Below are positions 33,469 through 43,462 of a DNA stretch of 64,000 nucleotides, in pieces. Position numbers and translations under genes: made by a program. The stretch comes from Isoetes taiwanensis. Its lineage: Eukaryota > Streptophyta > Lycopodiopsida > Isoetales > Isoetaceae. The notes under the pieces are model-generated. The model was not told the DNA's origin and did not search any database. It saw nothing but the letters and a program-made list of their open reading frames with translations. The stretch spans positions 15,885,563 to 15,949,562 of the forward strand of contig JAJEKV010000021.1 in assembly GCA_021234155.1 (NCBI GenBank). Reading direction: 5' to 3'. The first letter of the stretch is position 1. The number at the start of each line of letters is the position of its first letter.

Positions 33469-33822
33469 TTACGTGATACCTATATCAAAAATAGACGTAT
33501 CTTGCGGAGGAAACCTGCCATACGAATCTGGCAACTTCTTTTCCGAATAGGCGTCCCAAAATTCGTTCCACTTTTCCCATACCTGGTCAGAAGAAAAAAT
33601 AATCTTGCAGGCATCCTTTGGCACCGTTTGCTCTTCTGTGCCAGCTTGTGCATCCCCTTTTTTCTTCTTTGATCTAGTGGCCTTGTTCTTGTCCCAGATA
33701 TGGTTTGGCACGTGTCCTTTCTAGTAATTTGAATTCGCACTCTTAGATTGCCCTTGTCCGGGTCGGCATTGGTTTTCCATATTCGATCCATTGGTTCTGG
33801 CGTGCGTAAGAATCTCCCACAT
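33469..33822 (-). pseudogene. Lysine-rich unknown ORF with one in-frame TAG
   Basis: Frame from MWEILTHARTNGSNMENQ (ATG at 33,822; another ATG at 33,780) runs to SKSANSNY and a TAG at 33,723-33,721. It then continues in the same frame as KGHVPNHIWDKNKATRSKKK, and ends VWEKWNEFWDAYSEKKLPDS then FDIGIT-TAA at 33,469. Read through, it is 117 residues with a basic middle and an aromatic C-terminal helix, suggestive of nucleic-acid binding (inference). An intron ending TTACTAG is possible instead of a nonsense change. The stop lies one base before the next ATG. Confidence 0.45.
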
Positions 33823-33884
33823 ACTGACCGCAAAATATGGGCCGTTAGATAAAAAAATAAACAGTCGCGTGAAAGTAACAATAT

Positions 33885-34128
33885 AAAACGCGCCAGGCGC
33901 GTTTTCGTTAATCACGTATTTACAAGAAACGCGCCTGGCGCGATTTCTTCATGATGAAGAATTCGCGCCAGGCGCGTTTCTTGTAAATCCGTCACACAAA
34001 TAACAACATAAAACGCGCCAGGCGCGTTTTTGCTAATCACGTATTTAGAAAATCGCAGCCATATGAAGAAATCGCCCCGCCGCTTTCTTTGTAAATACGT
34101 GATTAGCGAAAACGCTCCTGGCGCGATT
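33885..34128. repeat. GC-rich palindrome array 2, nested
   Basis: AAAACGCGCCAGGCGCGTTTT at 33,885-33,905 and 34,010-34,030. Between them a 71-base palindrome at 33,918-33,988 folds with one mismatch: ATTTACAAGAAACGCGCC on the left, its reverse complement on the right, centre TTCTTCATGATGAAGAA. A further decayed copy lies at 34,032-34,107, with perfect 16-base outer arms (GCTAATCACGTATTTA and TAAATACGTGATTAGC), followed by a last half-palindrome (CTCCTGGCGCGATTT). It lies between two ORFs of the cluster. Confidence 0.9.
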
Positions 34129-34139
34129 TGGAACGCTAT

Positions 34140-34341
34140 GTGTGGAACATAAAATACCTTTTGTACAGGAATGTCTTTCCCATGTCATTCAGTAGCGCGC
34201 TGATTTCGGCTAATTCTGCTGCTGTTGTGGAGCCACTGAGGAATCGGCAATTTCTGACTGAATACAGTCTATAGAATAACTGATTTCCAGTTTTTGTGCT
34301 TGATCGATCAAAACCTTCAAGCCTCCATCAATCGCCGCCAT
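34140..34341 (-). pseudogene. Small broken ORF in the cluster
   Basis: ATG at 34,341 starts MAAIDGGLKVLIDQAQKLEI and ends at TAG (34,210) after QQQQN, 43 residues. One base out of phase, the strand encodes FYRLYSVRNCRFLSGSTTAA, then ELAEISALLNDMGKTFLYKR, which looks more protein-like. A frameshift within the first 25 codons would join the two. It starts 7 bases after the stop of the next ORF upstream. Not recognised. Confidence 0.4.
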
Positions 34342-34347
34342 CTATTA

Positions 34348-34662
34348 TCATGAAGTGAATATCGAGGTTGCCGCTAAATCTTCAAGTTTATTCCATATCA
34401 ACACCTTCTTCGTCTTCATATCAAAAGGCACCACATCTGCCGGCATTGGCACCTGTCCTGGGTTTTCTATCATGCTGTCGACTATTTCCATTGCGTGCTG
34501 CTTGTCAAATCTTCTGCTGACAAACATAGCCTTCGTGGACCTGAAAAGCCTGTCGACATGGATAGGATGCGTGAAGCTAAGGCCCAGTGGATACTTGTCA
34601 GCATATTTCTTGAGTTTGCTCATGGCCTCTAACCGCCTCGCCTTGTCATCATCACTAGTCAT
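34348..34662 (-). CDS. Unknown 104-residue protein
   Basis: ATG-initiated and intact. Highly charged N-terminus (MTSDDDKARRLEAMSKLKKY), then GLSFTHPIHVDRLFRSTKAM and FDKQHAMEIVDSMIENPGQV, ending SIFTS. Soluble, helical, no known domain. It is followed by the next ORF after 6 bases and preceded by another coding segment ending about 65 bases upstream. The absence of breaks, compared with its neighbours, may be chance for a short ORF. Confidence 0.5.
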   Translation of the reverse strand: MTSDDDKARRLEAMSKLKKYADKYPLGLSFTHPIHVDRLFRSTKAMFVSRRFDKQHAMEIVDSMIENPGQVPMPADVVPFDMKTKKVLIWNKLEDLAATSIFTS

Positions 34663-34726
34663 ATCTCAGTAATGCCTAGAACGCCCGGTGTTTCCTCGCT
34701 CTAGAACTTGCATCTTCCTTCTCTTT

Positions 34727-35300
34727 TTAAAGCTTGTAGGTACAGACTAGCCGACGGCCTTTGTAATCATTGCTCTTCTCACGGTGAGAGACCTTCACAT
34801 ATTTTTTTGGTGTCAATAGATCACCACCGACCCGATAAATTTGAAGAGGTTATCTGCGGCCTCATCCGCTCTTAGGGCAGCGCTCTTTAAAGGAACTAGC
34901 ACCGCAGAGAATTTAACTTCTTCAATACTTTTTTTTTTTCCTCGACCCGCTTCAAGTAATACTGAACAACAAAAGAATCGCCCCGTTCTTCGCATGTGAT
35001 CGAATACCTTGTTTCTTCATTTGATCTCGCTTTCCTTAACTCTAGACATGAAAATCGACTCTGTCTTCCGCTAGTCTTGAAGATCTCCACATACCATTCG
35101 TGAGCCCTCTCGTAGATCTTCTTCGACATGGAGGCTCTACACGAGCCTTCATTATTTCGGCCAGATCGTCAATGGTCACAACGTGTGCCAAATCTGCAAC
35201 CCGATACATCTTCATCCGTTCTTGGTTTTTCACGTGCGGATGTCCCCGACCCCGTGCGGATGTTCTTGCTTTTCTTTTCACATTTTTAGAAGATCCCGAA
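34727..35300 (-). pseudogene. Unknown charged protein with frameshifts
   Basis: Four consecutive coding-like pieces in changing frames. (1) 35,281-35,130: KRKARTSARGRGHPHVKNQE then RVADLAHVVTIDDLAEIMKA. (2) 35,129-34,930: MSKKIYERAHEWYVEIFKTS, SRFSCLELRKARSNEETRYS and SFVVQYYLKRVEEKK. (3) After a homopolymer of 12-13 A (the obvious slip point), EEVKFSAVLVPLKSAALRAD then LFKFIGS. (4) DLLTPKKYVKVSHREKSNDY and KGRRLVCTYKL-TAA at 34,727. Together about 190 residues. No known domain. Frameshifts may be real decay or assembly error at the homopolymer. Confidence 0.45.
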
Positions 35301-35795
35301 AGTTACAATCATGTGGTGAGTAATGAAATCGCTTTCATAAGCGTTTTCATAGACGCCTTTACTTTCAAAAACATAAATTGTACACGTGGAAAGTAGCGCA
35401 TACAACCAAAACCACTCATAATTATAAATCGCTCCGAAGCGCGTTCTTAAGAGGGGACCTCTGTACACTTCTCTTTTATAAGAGACATACTAGGCTACAA
35501 AAAGACTTGTCAAAAGAACTGGAGAATACGTAGTAAAGACTTCCACGGTCTACATTATACAAAATGGATAATTGTTCCAACAAAAACATATCGGAGTAAA
35601 GGAGAAGATTATAACAAAAACACACAAAACAAGGTAGTAGAAGCAAAGAAAATGACACGTAAACAATATGAAAGGTAGACAATACACGAGAGACACGATA
35701 CACGTAAAAATACACCGTTTGAAAAACATCCTAGAAACCTAACAATAAAAGAGACACGTAAATCAATTACAAAACAAAAACAGATCAATTACCCG

Positions 35796-35911
35796 AGGCG
35801 CTTGTTGGATCAAAACTTTCGCTTGTTCAAGACCTCCGTGCTTGGGATTTGTGCTTTAGGTCGTCGCCCACCTCTACTACCGCCGGGCCATGCCGATCCT
35901 CTAGACGCCAT
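35796..35911 (-). other. Possible first exon or start of the cluster
   Basis: ATG at 35,911 begins MASRGSAWPGGSRGGRRPKA, a Gly/Arg-rich stretch, with a stop after KRKF. An alternative frame reads GGLEQAKVLIQQAPR and meets a donor-like CGG|GTAATT. A related phrase (GGLKVLIDQAQ) starts the small ORF at 34,341, and the DNA of both shares GTTTTGATC and nearby CAAGC. Weak evidence only. Confidence 0.25.
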
Positions 35912-36552
35912 AGAACTGCAAGTGCGGATAGTAAGAGACTGGGGTTTTGGTTTAAACTTATATGTATGCGTTCATAATCTAGGCCGTCAGATTTACAACC
36001 GTAAATTCAAATTCGCGTCCTTTTAAATTTATACCGCCTTAATTAACCGCCCGTCCCGCTCATTTACAAATTTAAATTGTGTTTTTCTTTTTAGTGCAAT
36101 TTCAAGATAACAATCCTATTGTTTAAATTTGGATTTTCCGGCGTGGTGAGAAACGTTTTGGGAATTTTTTTTAAATTATTTTTCTAAGGTTTTGGGGTTT
36201 TCTGGTGCCGGAATAAATTTCTGGTATTCCCAAAATCGGGAGAAATTATTTCGTTTGATTTTGGTTTTTTCAGCTCTCCTTATCCGATTGCAACTGAACC
36301 ACGCCACGATTGCTGGGCTCAAGTTTTTTCGGCATGCAGGATCAACAAACTTTTGTCTGATATTTATCCTCTCTCAAATTTAGTCCGGATCATTTTAAGT
36401 CGATTGGCAGGTAAAAATCCTCCTCTTATTTCTTATGATTCTACCGCTTAGTATAGGAACTTGCCTAGCTAAGAGAGCGAATACATTCTTTTTGTAGGAC
36501 GATGCTCAACAAATTGTTAAATTTTCCATGTTCAGAACCGGTGTGATGGAGA
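35912..36552. other. Intergenic, no gene seen
   Basis: AT-rich with several T-runs. No supported feature. Confidence 0.45.
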
Positions 36553-36672
36553 CCTGTCTATTTTTTGGACATGATTATGTTCTGTGAGTACACTGATGAA
36601 GTAAACTCGAGCCCTGTCTATTTTTTGGACATGATTATGTTCTGTGAGTACACTGATGAAGTAAACTCGAGC
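36553..36672. repeat. Exact 60-bp tandem duplication
   Basis: Two adjacent copies (36,553-36,612 and 36,613-36,672) starting CCTGTCTATTTTTTGGACAT, identical by eye apart from none seen. A recent duplication in non-coding DNA. Confidence 0.95.
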
Positions 36673-39600
36673 AAAAATAGGTATACGCCCACCTTTGAGC
36701 AACATCTGTTTCAATAGCGGCACCAACAGCAGCAGTATCTTTAGTCTTTTGCTATATTATGATACTTTGTGTTGCATGCATATAGCTCTACGGGGTTTAG
36801 GTTTATTATTTTGGTTGAAGTTCTTGCTGCTTGGCCGAGGTTTGAGGTTCAATCTTGCTTTGTATTCTTTTGGCAGAGAGAACCTTCACCGTTTTCAGGT
36901 ATCAATAAATTTCTCTTCTCAAGCTTTCTCTCCATTTTGCTAGACTCAAACATCGTTTTCTTTAGAATTTGCTGCAAATAAGTGCTTATTTGATTTGTGG
37001 CGGGATGTATATAGCATTTGTCTCATAAAATACGTGTTCCATTTTTTGGCATGCTTTAGTAAGAGTACCTATAGAATATAGAATGGAAAACGCATCCAAC
37101 GCATCCAGCGATGTTTTTAGCGAGGGCTTTTTTCGGTTGCTAATAAGTGCTAGATGTTTTTGCAGCTGCCTTATCATCTTGGAGCAGCCAAATACAAAAG
37201 AAAATGATCCACAGCATTTTTCAAGTTCATGTAGCATTTCTTAAAAGGTAAGTGCATATCAGATTATTTGAGTCGTGCAATGGTATACTTTTTCAGTTTG
37301 CTAGCTGGTTAGATAGCGTGCTTGCCCTTCCATATTTTCTGAGTTGGTCTCTTCTGATGCTTTCCGTTTGTTGCAGAATCTCAATGATCAAAATGGTATA
37401 TCCTTAATGTTTGGAGTTTTCTCCTCCATGCATCGATTTGGACTTATGTTTTGCAAGTTCGAGTTTTTGAAAGAGCTTCCAAATATGGCTTCATATCTCA
37501 AACTGTAGGTAATGCTTATGTTTTCCTTTTTGAGATGTGTTCATCTCCACAATGCCATCATTATTGCTTTTGCCCTTCTGATTATGGTTTCATGCTTTCT
37601 TGCAATAAGTTCACAACAATATATTTGATGTCTGTCCTTTTATGTATTTGTTGTTGATTCACGTCGTCGTCGCTGCTGGAGAGATATTCCAATACGACCT
37701 GCGAAACACTTAGGCTTTACACTGGTAACATGTTTATCTATGGCAAAGGATCTATTCTTTCCATTTTGTATCTGTTTTTGCTGCTTAATTTTCACGTTAC
37801 AACAAAGTAGTTCTATCCAGTGCATTCCATTGTCGAGGCCAGATATTTTTAAGGACGACGAATAGTATCACATTCCCTGCAAGGCTGCAACTCCTAACAA
37901 CACATCATCAGGTATAAGAAAATTATTGCAGTTGTTTTGAATTTCATGGGCAGTAATGTATTTCAGCTATTTGAAAATTATCTATTCCTTTGCTTCATAA
38001 TATTTAGGAGGCCCTCTGTCATCATGGTCAGCCATGTTGTTTCTAAGCATTTCAATATATATTGTATTGCGTGCAAATGTTATGTTAGATGCCAACTATA
38101 ACTCCAATGATGACTATTGAACCTATCCAATTTCTTCAATTTGAGTTCCTGTAAAGTTAATTTGACCACCTTTTACCGTCCTTTTTTTTAAGATCCAAAC
38201 CTGGACAATAAGTACAACAAAGTTACTGATCTTCTCTAACTAACATCTAAGGTAAGATGTATGTAAAATAGAGATCTCCTGCAATGTTTGTCAGGCTTTT
38301 CCCTTGAGCTACATGATTCTTGAGAATTTGTTTGTTTTTTAGAAGTCCACATTATATTATGATTTTGGCAATGATGTCTTCTTCTAGAGGTTGCATTATT
38401 TGAGACAGTTTAGGAATACGATGCTGTTTTAGCTATGTTTCAGTTATGCAATTGATTTGTTTTGTTTATGATTTGCTTGGTAGGCATTTATATGTGGCAT
38501 CCCTGTGTGGTTCGAACTAAACTAGAGGCCTGCCTCAACACCTACTAGATTTGCCAAGACATTTAAGAGGCGCACACTCTGCATATTTGAAATGGACTAT
38601 ATATAGTAGTAAGTAAATTGTTGAGCTGAGTTGCAATTCCTTCTATTGTATTTTGGAGCACAATTTAGCCCCAGAATTGTTAGCTCAACCATTGACTCTA
38701 ACCATTGTCTCTTAGCTGACAGTTTCTTCCTTGCATTTGCAGATTTCTTTGTAAAATGTTTTTGCACAAGTATGTGGGTTTGAGGCGTCGGTGATAGATC
38801 GAACAATTGGAGTTCATATGGACTTATTTGAATGTTTCTGCATCAATGTAATGCTAAAATCATATGAAGATGCAACCTCAAGGTACTCTTCTATCTTAAA
38901 GGTTTTAGATGCATTTGTGTGAGGAAAATATATACTGCTGAATGTAAATAACATTCATTACTTGGTTTTCCGATTATGTTGCATGCCGATTTCGACCTGT
39001 CATGCATAAATTGCTGCTCTTTCATATACATATATATGATGGCTATTGTTTAGTCCAGTATATTTTCAGGGTAAGTGGGAGAGCGATCTTGATTTTCCTT
39101 TCCTTCCATGTTTTTATGCTATATTGATTGGTATTTGTATATCCTATCCTTAATTTGCAATTTCATTTGAAATGGTGCTTTGCAACAGGGTAATTTCTTG
39201 CAATCATGTGTTTGTATTTGGAGCAGGAGCAGGTCATTTTCGGATTTTGTAGACAACATTGGAGCATAATGGGGCTGACCTTTTGGAGCATAATGGTTTT
39301 GCAGCTGAGGTGATCTTCAAGTTTCTTCTAATAGTCTATTGTTGACGTGGATTAAATGCTTTAATCTGCAACATAGTTTGGATTAAAGCATTATCTTAGA
39401 TTCAGTGTAAGTTATTGTGTATTGTTGAATGCATTTATCATGTGCAGACTGTGAATTTGGAGATATGCATAAAGTACCATGTGTGCCTGCAGTTTTACAC
39501 CGTCATCTTGGTAAAGGAACACCGCACAACAACAAACAGAAGGTATGGATGCCAGATCTCGCATCATAGGCAAAGGCAAATCGTCTCTAATTTGTTTGTC

Positions 39601-41233
39601 ATCTACTGCATACGATTCAAGCATAGATTCAGGCTTGGGTTCATGCTTCATGCAATTTTGATTTAAACGTTGAGTTGCCTTTGCATCCAATGACGCCTAA
39701 TTAATTTATGCGTTGTCATTTTAGTCTTCCATTCTTTCTAAAATGCTATAAAAATGTATCTCATTCAATTGCCTTCTTAGGGATTCTACTATGTGCTTAG
39801 ATTATTCATGTGGAGGCAAAATCTCACGAGCAAGTTACATGAACAAGGTTTGCTATTTGATCTTTCTCGAGTTTTGCTACTATATGTCCTTTAAATGGCA
39901 TTCCTCACTTTAGCCATCTTCAATTCTAAATGCAATTCTGTTCTGGTTAACATAGAATCAGTGCAACAATTTGTGTATCATCGGAATGCCTAGGGCAACA
40001 AAATTGATTGTAGTCCACTAGGGTTAATGTTTTAGTATCAAGTACATGTCTGTGCAAGCTAATCTAATTGGATTGCCTCCATGTTTTGCAGGTTTGATGC
40101 TTCTGCATATTTGCTTTACGACATCTACAATTATTAGTCTAACAGATAAGTCTATTTCACAGGCCTTCTTTTAAGCCATAGGTCATTCTGGCATGTTCTC
40201 AAAACTACTCATTAATTTGGGAATTCTGTAAAAAGTTGTCGTATCTTTTAGATTTGAGGCGGCTTGGAGTTGTCGAATATGCTAATATTTTAAATGGCAG
40301 AACAAGAACCTTCATTTAGAGTTGCTGCAAGCTTGCTAAGAGATTTATTCTGTCAATCTATGTCTTCAAACTTTGTAGCAGTGGTATCTGGGCTGGCAGG
40401 ACTTATACCTAGGGCAGAGAAACCTGTGACAAGGTAACCTTCATATTTTTACTAGATAGTGGCACATTTGCCATCCTTATGACACTTGGTTGTGAATACC
40501 ATTTCAAGATGAGTTATATTCTCAAATTTTGTAGAGTTGTATCTGAGCTAGAAGGGCTTAGTCAGATGTTACATAGATATTTGAACATGGGCACATAGCA
40601 AAAATGTAGTAATTGCAAGGCGTGTGGAAATCTTTGCAACATGCCAGGCTTTGTTATTGTTGGCTTTGTTTGGGAGGATGTTAGACATAGTATCTATTGT
40701 GATCCCATTATCTCTTCTATTAATGCTGCCAATATACTAAATTGTTCGGCCATAGATGCTGGTGCTACTCATGCAAGAAAAGCATAGATCTGCCTGTTCC
40801 TAGAATAGCATCAGGTCTCCACAGACTTAACATTTTCAATACATATGTAATACACATAGATCATTTCTTCTTTTAACGTTTACAATTTAGCAGAAGCAGA
40901 GTTCCACCAATTTCTTTTGTGTTTGCACATCACATTACATTTGTGCTTCCAGATTATCTACATTGTTGTGGAGGTTCTCAGGCTTCTCACTGAAGATCTA
41001 CTTCATTTTCATGTACAAGTTCTTCTATTCTATTCTTTAATTGCCATTGTTCAAGGATTCTTATACAATGGAGATTTAAAAATTCCATTTCATAGTGGTG
41101 GTCTTTATGGATTTTTCTAGCTGTATGCTTTGTTAATATGTTGTTGATAAATGTACATCAGTCTTAAGGTTGTATAACTTTAAATCTCTATTTGTGCATG
41201 ACCACCCTAGCATATGAAGCTTCTATGCCCATT
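36673..41233 (+). other. AT-rich region with isolated exon-like pieces
   Basis: Two segments have good splice-like borders. About 37,165-37,249 is bounded by TTTTTGCAG and AAAAG|GTAAGTGC. About 40,294-40,433 starts with an ATG, reads MAEQEPSFRVAASLLRDLFC then SNFVAVVSGLAGLIPRAEKP, and ends at ACAAG|GTAACC. A decayed echo of the second lies at 40,529-40,566. I cannot link them into a gene or name a domain. They may be a non-coding transcript or gene pieces carried by the Helitron-type element that ends at 42,698. Confidence 0.3.
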
Positions 41234-42130
41234 CTATGGATGGGATCCAAATGCTTGGAGTGTAATGCATGCATTCCTGGGAGTGTAGGCTCTCAATATA
41301 ATATTATTTTTGCACAAATTAATAGGATAGTTTTATTCATTGTAAAAGCAGAATGTGCAGCCCCATATAGTGTGACAGAGGCACACTATATGCTTTTCTT
41401 AAAATTCTCACAATTTTGCACGAAACAATTGATAACCTATTCATAGCTAGAAATATATCATGCATAGTCATATGGTATTGATGAGGAATATATGAATGGC
41501 ACAAGGAATATATGAATGGCACAAAACAATTGTGTAAGCTATTTGTAGTTAAATATGTCATTTATAGTAAATCTTAACAAGGAATATTTGAACAAGCTTT
41601 TTATTATATGACATGTCTTATTTTTTATTATATGACATATCTTATTTATTAATTCTATGGATGGGATCGTAATGCATGCATTCATGGGAGTGTAGGCTCT
41701 CAATATAATATTATTTTTGCACAAATTAATAGGATAGTTTTATTCATTGTAAAAGCAGAATGTGTAGCCCCATTAGTCTGACAGAGGCACACTATATGCT
41801 TTTCTTAAGATTCTCACAATTTTGCACGAAACAATTGATAACCTATTCATAGCTAGAAATATATCATGCATAGTCATATGGTATTGATGAGGAATATATG
41901 AATGGCACAAAACAATTGTGTAAGCTATTTGTAGTTAAAAATATGTCATTTATAGTAAATCTTAACAAGGAATATTTGAACAAGCTTTTTATTATATGAC
42001 ATAAACAATTGTGTAAGCTATTTGTAGTTAAAAATATGTCATTTATAGTAAATCTTAACAAGGAATATTTGAACAAGCTTTTTATTATATGACATATCTT
42101 ATTTTTTATTATATGACATATCTTATTTAT
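41234..42130. repeat. Local multi-copy duplication of about 400 bp
   Basis: The segment starting TTCTATGGATGGGATC at 41,234 recurs at 41,650 and is followed in both by the same series of phrases (AGGCTCTCAATATAATATTA, GCACGAAACAATTGATAACC). A third partial copy of the last 95 bases (AAACAATTGTGTAAGCTATT onward) begins at about 42,002. Non-coding; the short minus ORFs repeat because of it. Confidence 0.85.
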
Positions 42131-42670
42131 TAGGTTATCTTAAACATGTCATGTATAGCAATACTTGACGAGGAATATCTGAACACGCATTTTATTATAT
42201 GACATATCTTAATTTGATGTGGGACATGCACTGCATCGAATGAGCATGTTCAAATTGGTATGGAATCCAAGATAACATAATCAAGCCTATCTCAAAGGCC
42301 ACATACACAAAGTCTATCTCCTCTACAATTTGGAGGACGTTAAACCCGTGCCCAAAGCTCATGCATTGTGAGCGTACCTAGCTCTCTAAAATAGCAAGAA
42401 AATATACTATGAAATAGAATAGCAGAAAAAATTACTGATATTGACAAGGGTTGAAGAGGAATCCAAGGCTATCCATTGTTTATTTTCTCTAATATTGTAT
42501 ATTATGCTGTGTGTTCACCTTCTCAGATTCATATACGACACAATTCAATCAAAATCCATGTCATTTGGTATCCCTTTGGCTTTACATATTGTTGCTAAAT
42601 TTGTGCATTCTCTTTAAAATCACCATTCCATCCAACCAAATGCTTCGCATTAACTTATATTTGTATATAT

Positions 42671-42699
42671 GCCCGGCAACGCCGGGCACCATAACTAGT
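42671..42699 (+). mobile_element. Helitron-type 3' terminus
   Basis: A perfect GC hairpin, GCCCGGC-AAC-GCCGGGC (42,671-42,687), is followed after 7 bases by CTAG (42,695-42,698) and then T. This is the plant Helitron 3' end: hairpin, CTRR, insertion before T. The element would extend leftward on the plus strand. Its 5' end (TC...) was not identified and no Rep/helicase gene is seen, so it would be non-autonomous. Confidence 0.65.
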
Positions 42700-42756
42700 T
42701 AATTATTAATTTCAAGAAACGCATATGTGGCAATCTACTACCACCTAATCGGCCAC

Positions 42757-42900
42757 CTACTATCAGAGCGCCCAAGATCATTCCTAGTATCAGAGCGCCC
42801 AAGAACAATCGACTATCAGAGCGCCCAAGATCCGTTCGATCCCATTCGATCGATCGAGCCGCCTTCAATCCATTCGATCGAGCCGCCTTCAATTCCCATT
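42757..42900. repeat. Short tandem repeats beside the Helitron end
   Basis: Three units of TATCAGAGCGCCCAAGA at 42,760-42,833, then two units containing CATTCGATCGAGCCGCCTTC at about 42,843-42,895. Function unknown; possibly subterminal repeats of another transposon. Confidence 0.7.
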
Positions 42901-43462
42901 CGATGTCTGCTGAACTATGGTGAATTCGAATGCATTCTCTTGTTCTCAATTTTTCGTCCTCTATTTTTTACAATGCATTCCGGTTCTTTATCGCTGAGAA
43001 GAATGCTATCTTTAACAAAGAAACTTGAAGCCGAGTAGGATTGTGTAAAATCAAGATTTGAATCCAAGTTCTATGTGTCATGGTGTTCCTCTTGGAACAA
43101 GTTTCAGAAGATTTCTATTCTAAACTGCAATTATGAAGATGAGGCTCTTCCAAGAAGACATCCCGGGCGTATACAACAGGAAAGCGTGGCACATTTGTAG
43201 CATGGCCAAAAGAACGTCTCTAAAAAGGTATGTATATTTGGATATTCAAAAAAAAAAAGAATATATCATATCATCTCGTGATGTTGTGAACTTTGAATTT
43301 GTGGATGGTCTTTAGCCAGTTTTATCAACCCCATGAAATTACACATTAATGAAAATATGTAGTTTCTTGGGGTTGGTCATACCGGGCCGGAGGGCATCAC
43401 AGATTCAATGTTTTCGACATTGCATATAAAAAAAATAAACTAATGACGAGAAAAGTATAGTG

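Noticed and set aside
31737-34130. CRISPR array
   Set aside because: Units are palindromes with similar linkers, no unique equal-length spacers, and the genome is eukaryotic.
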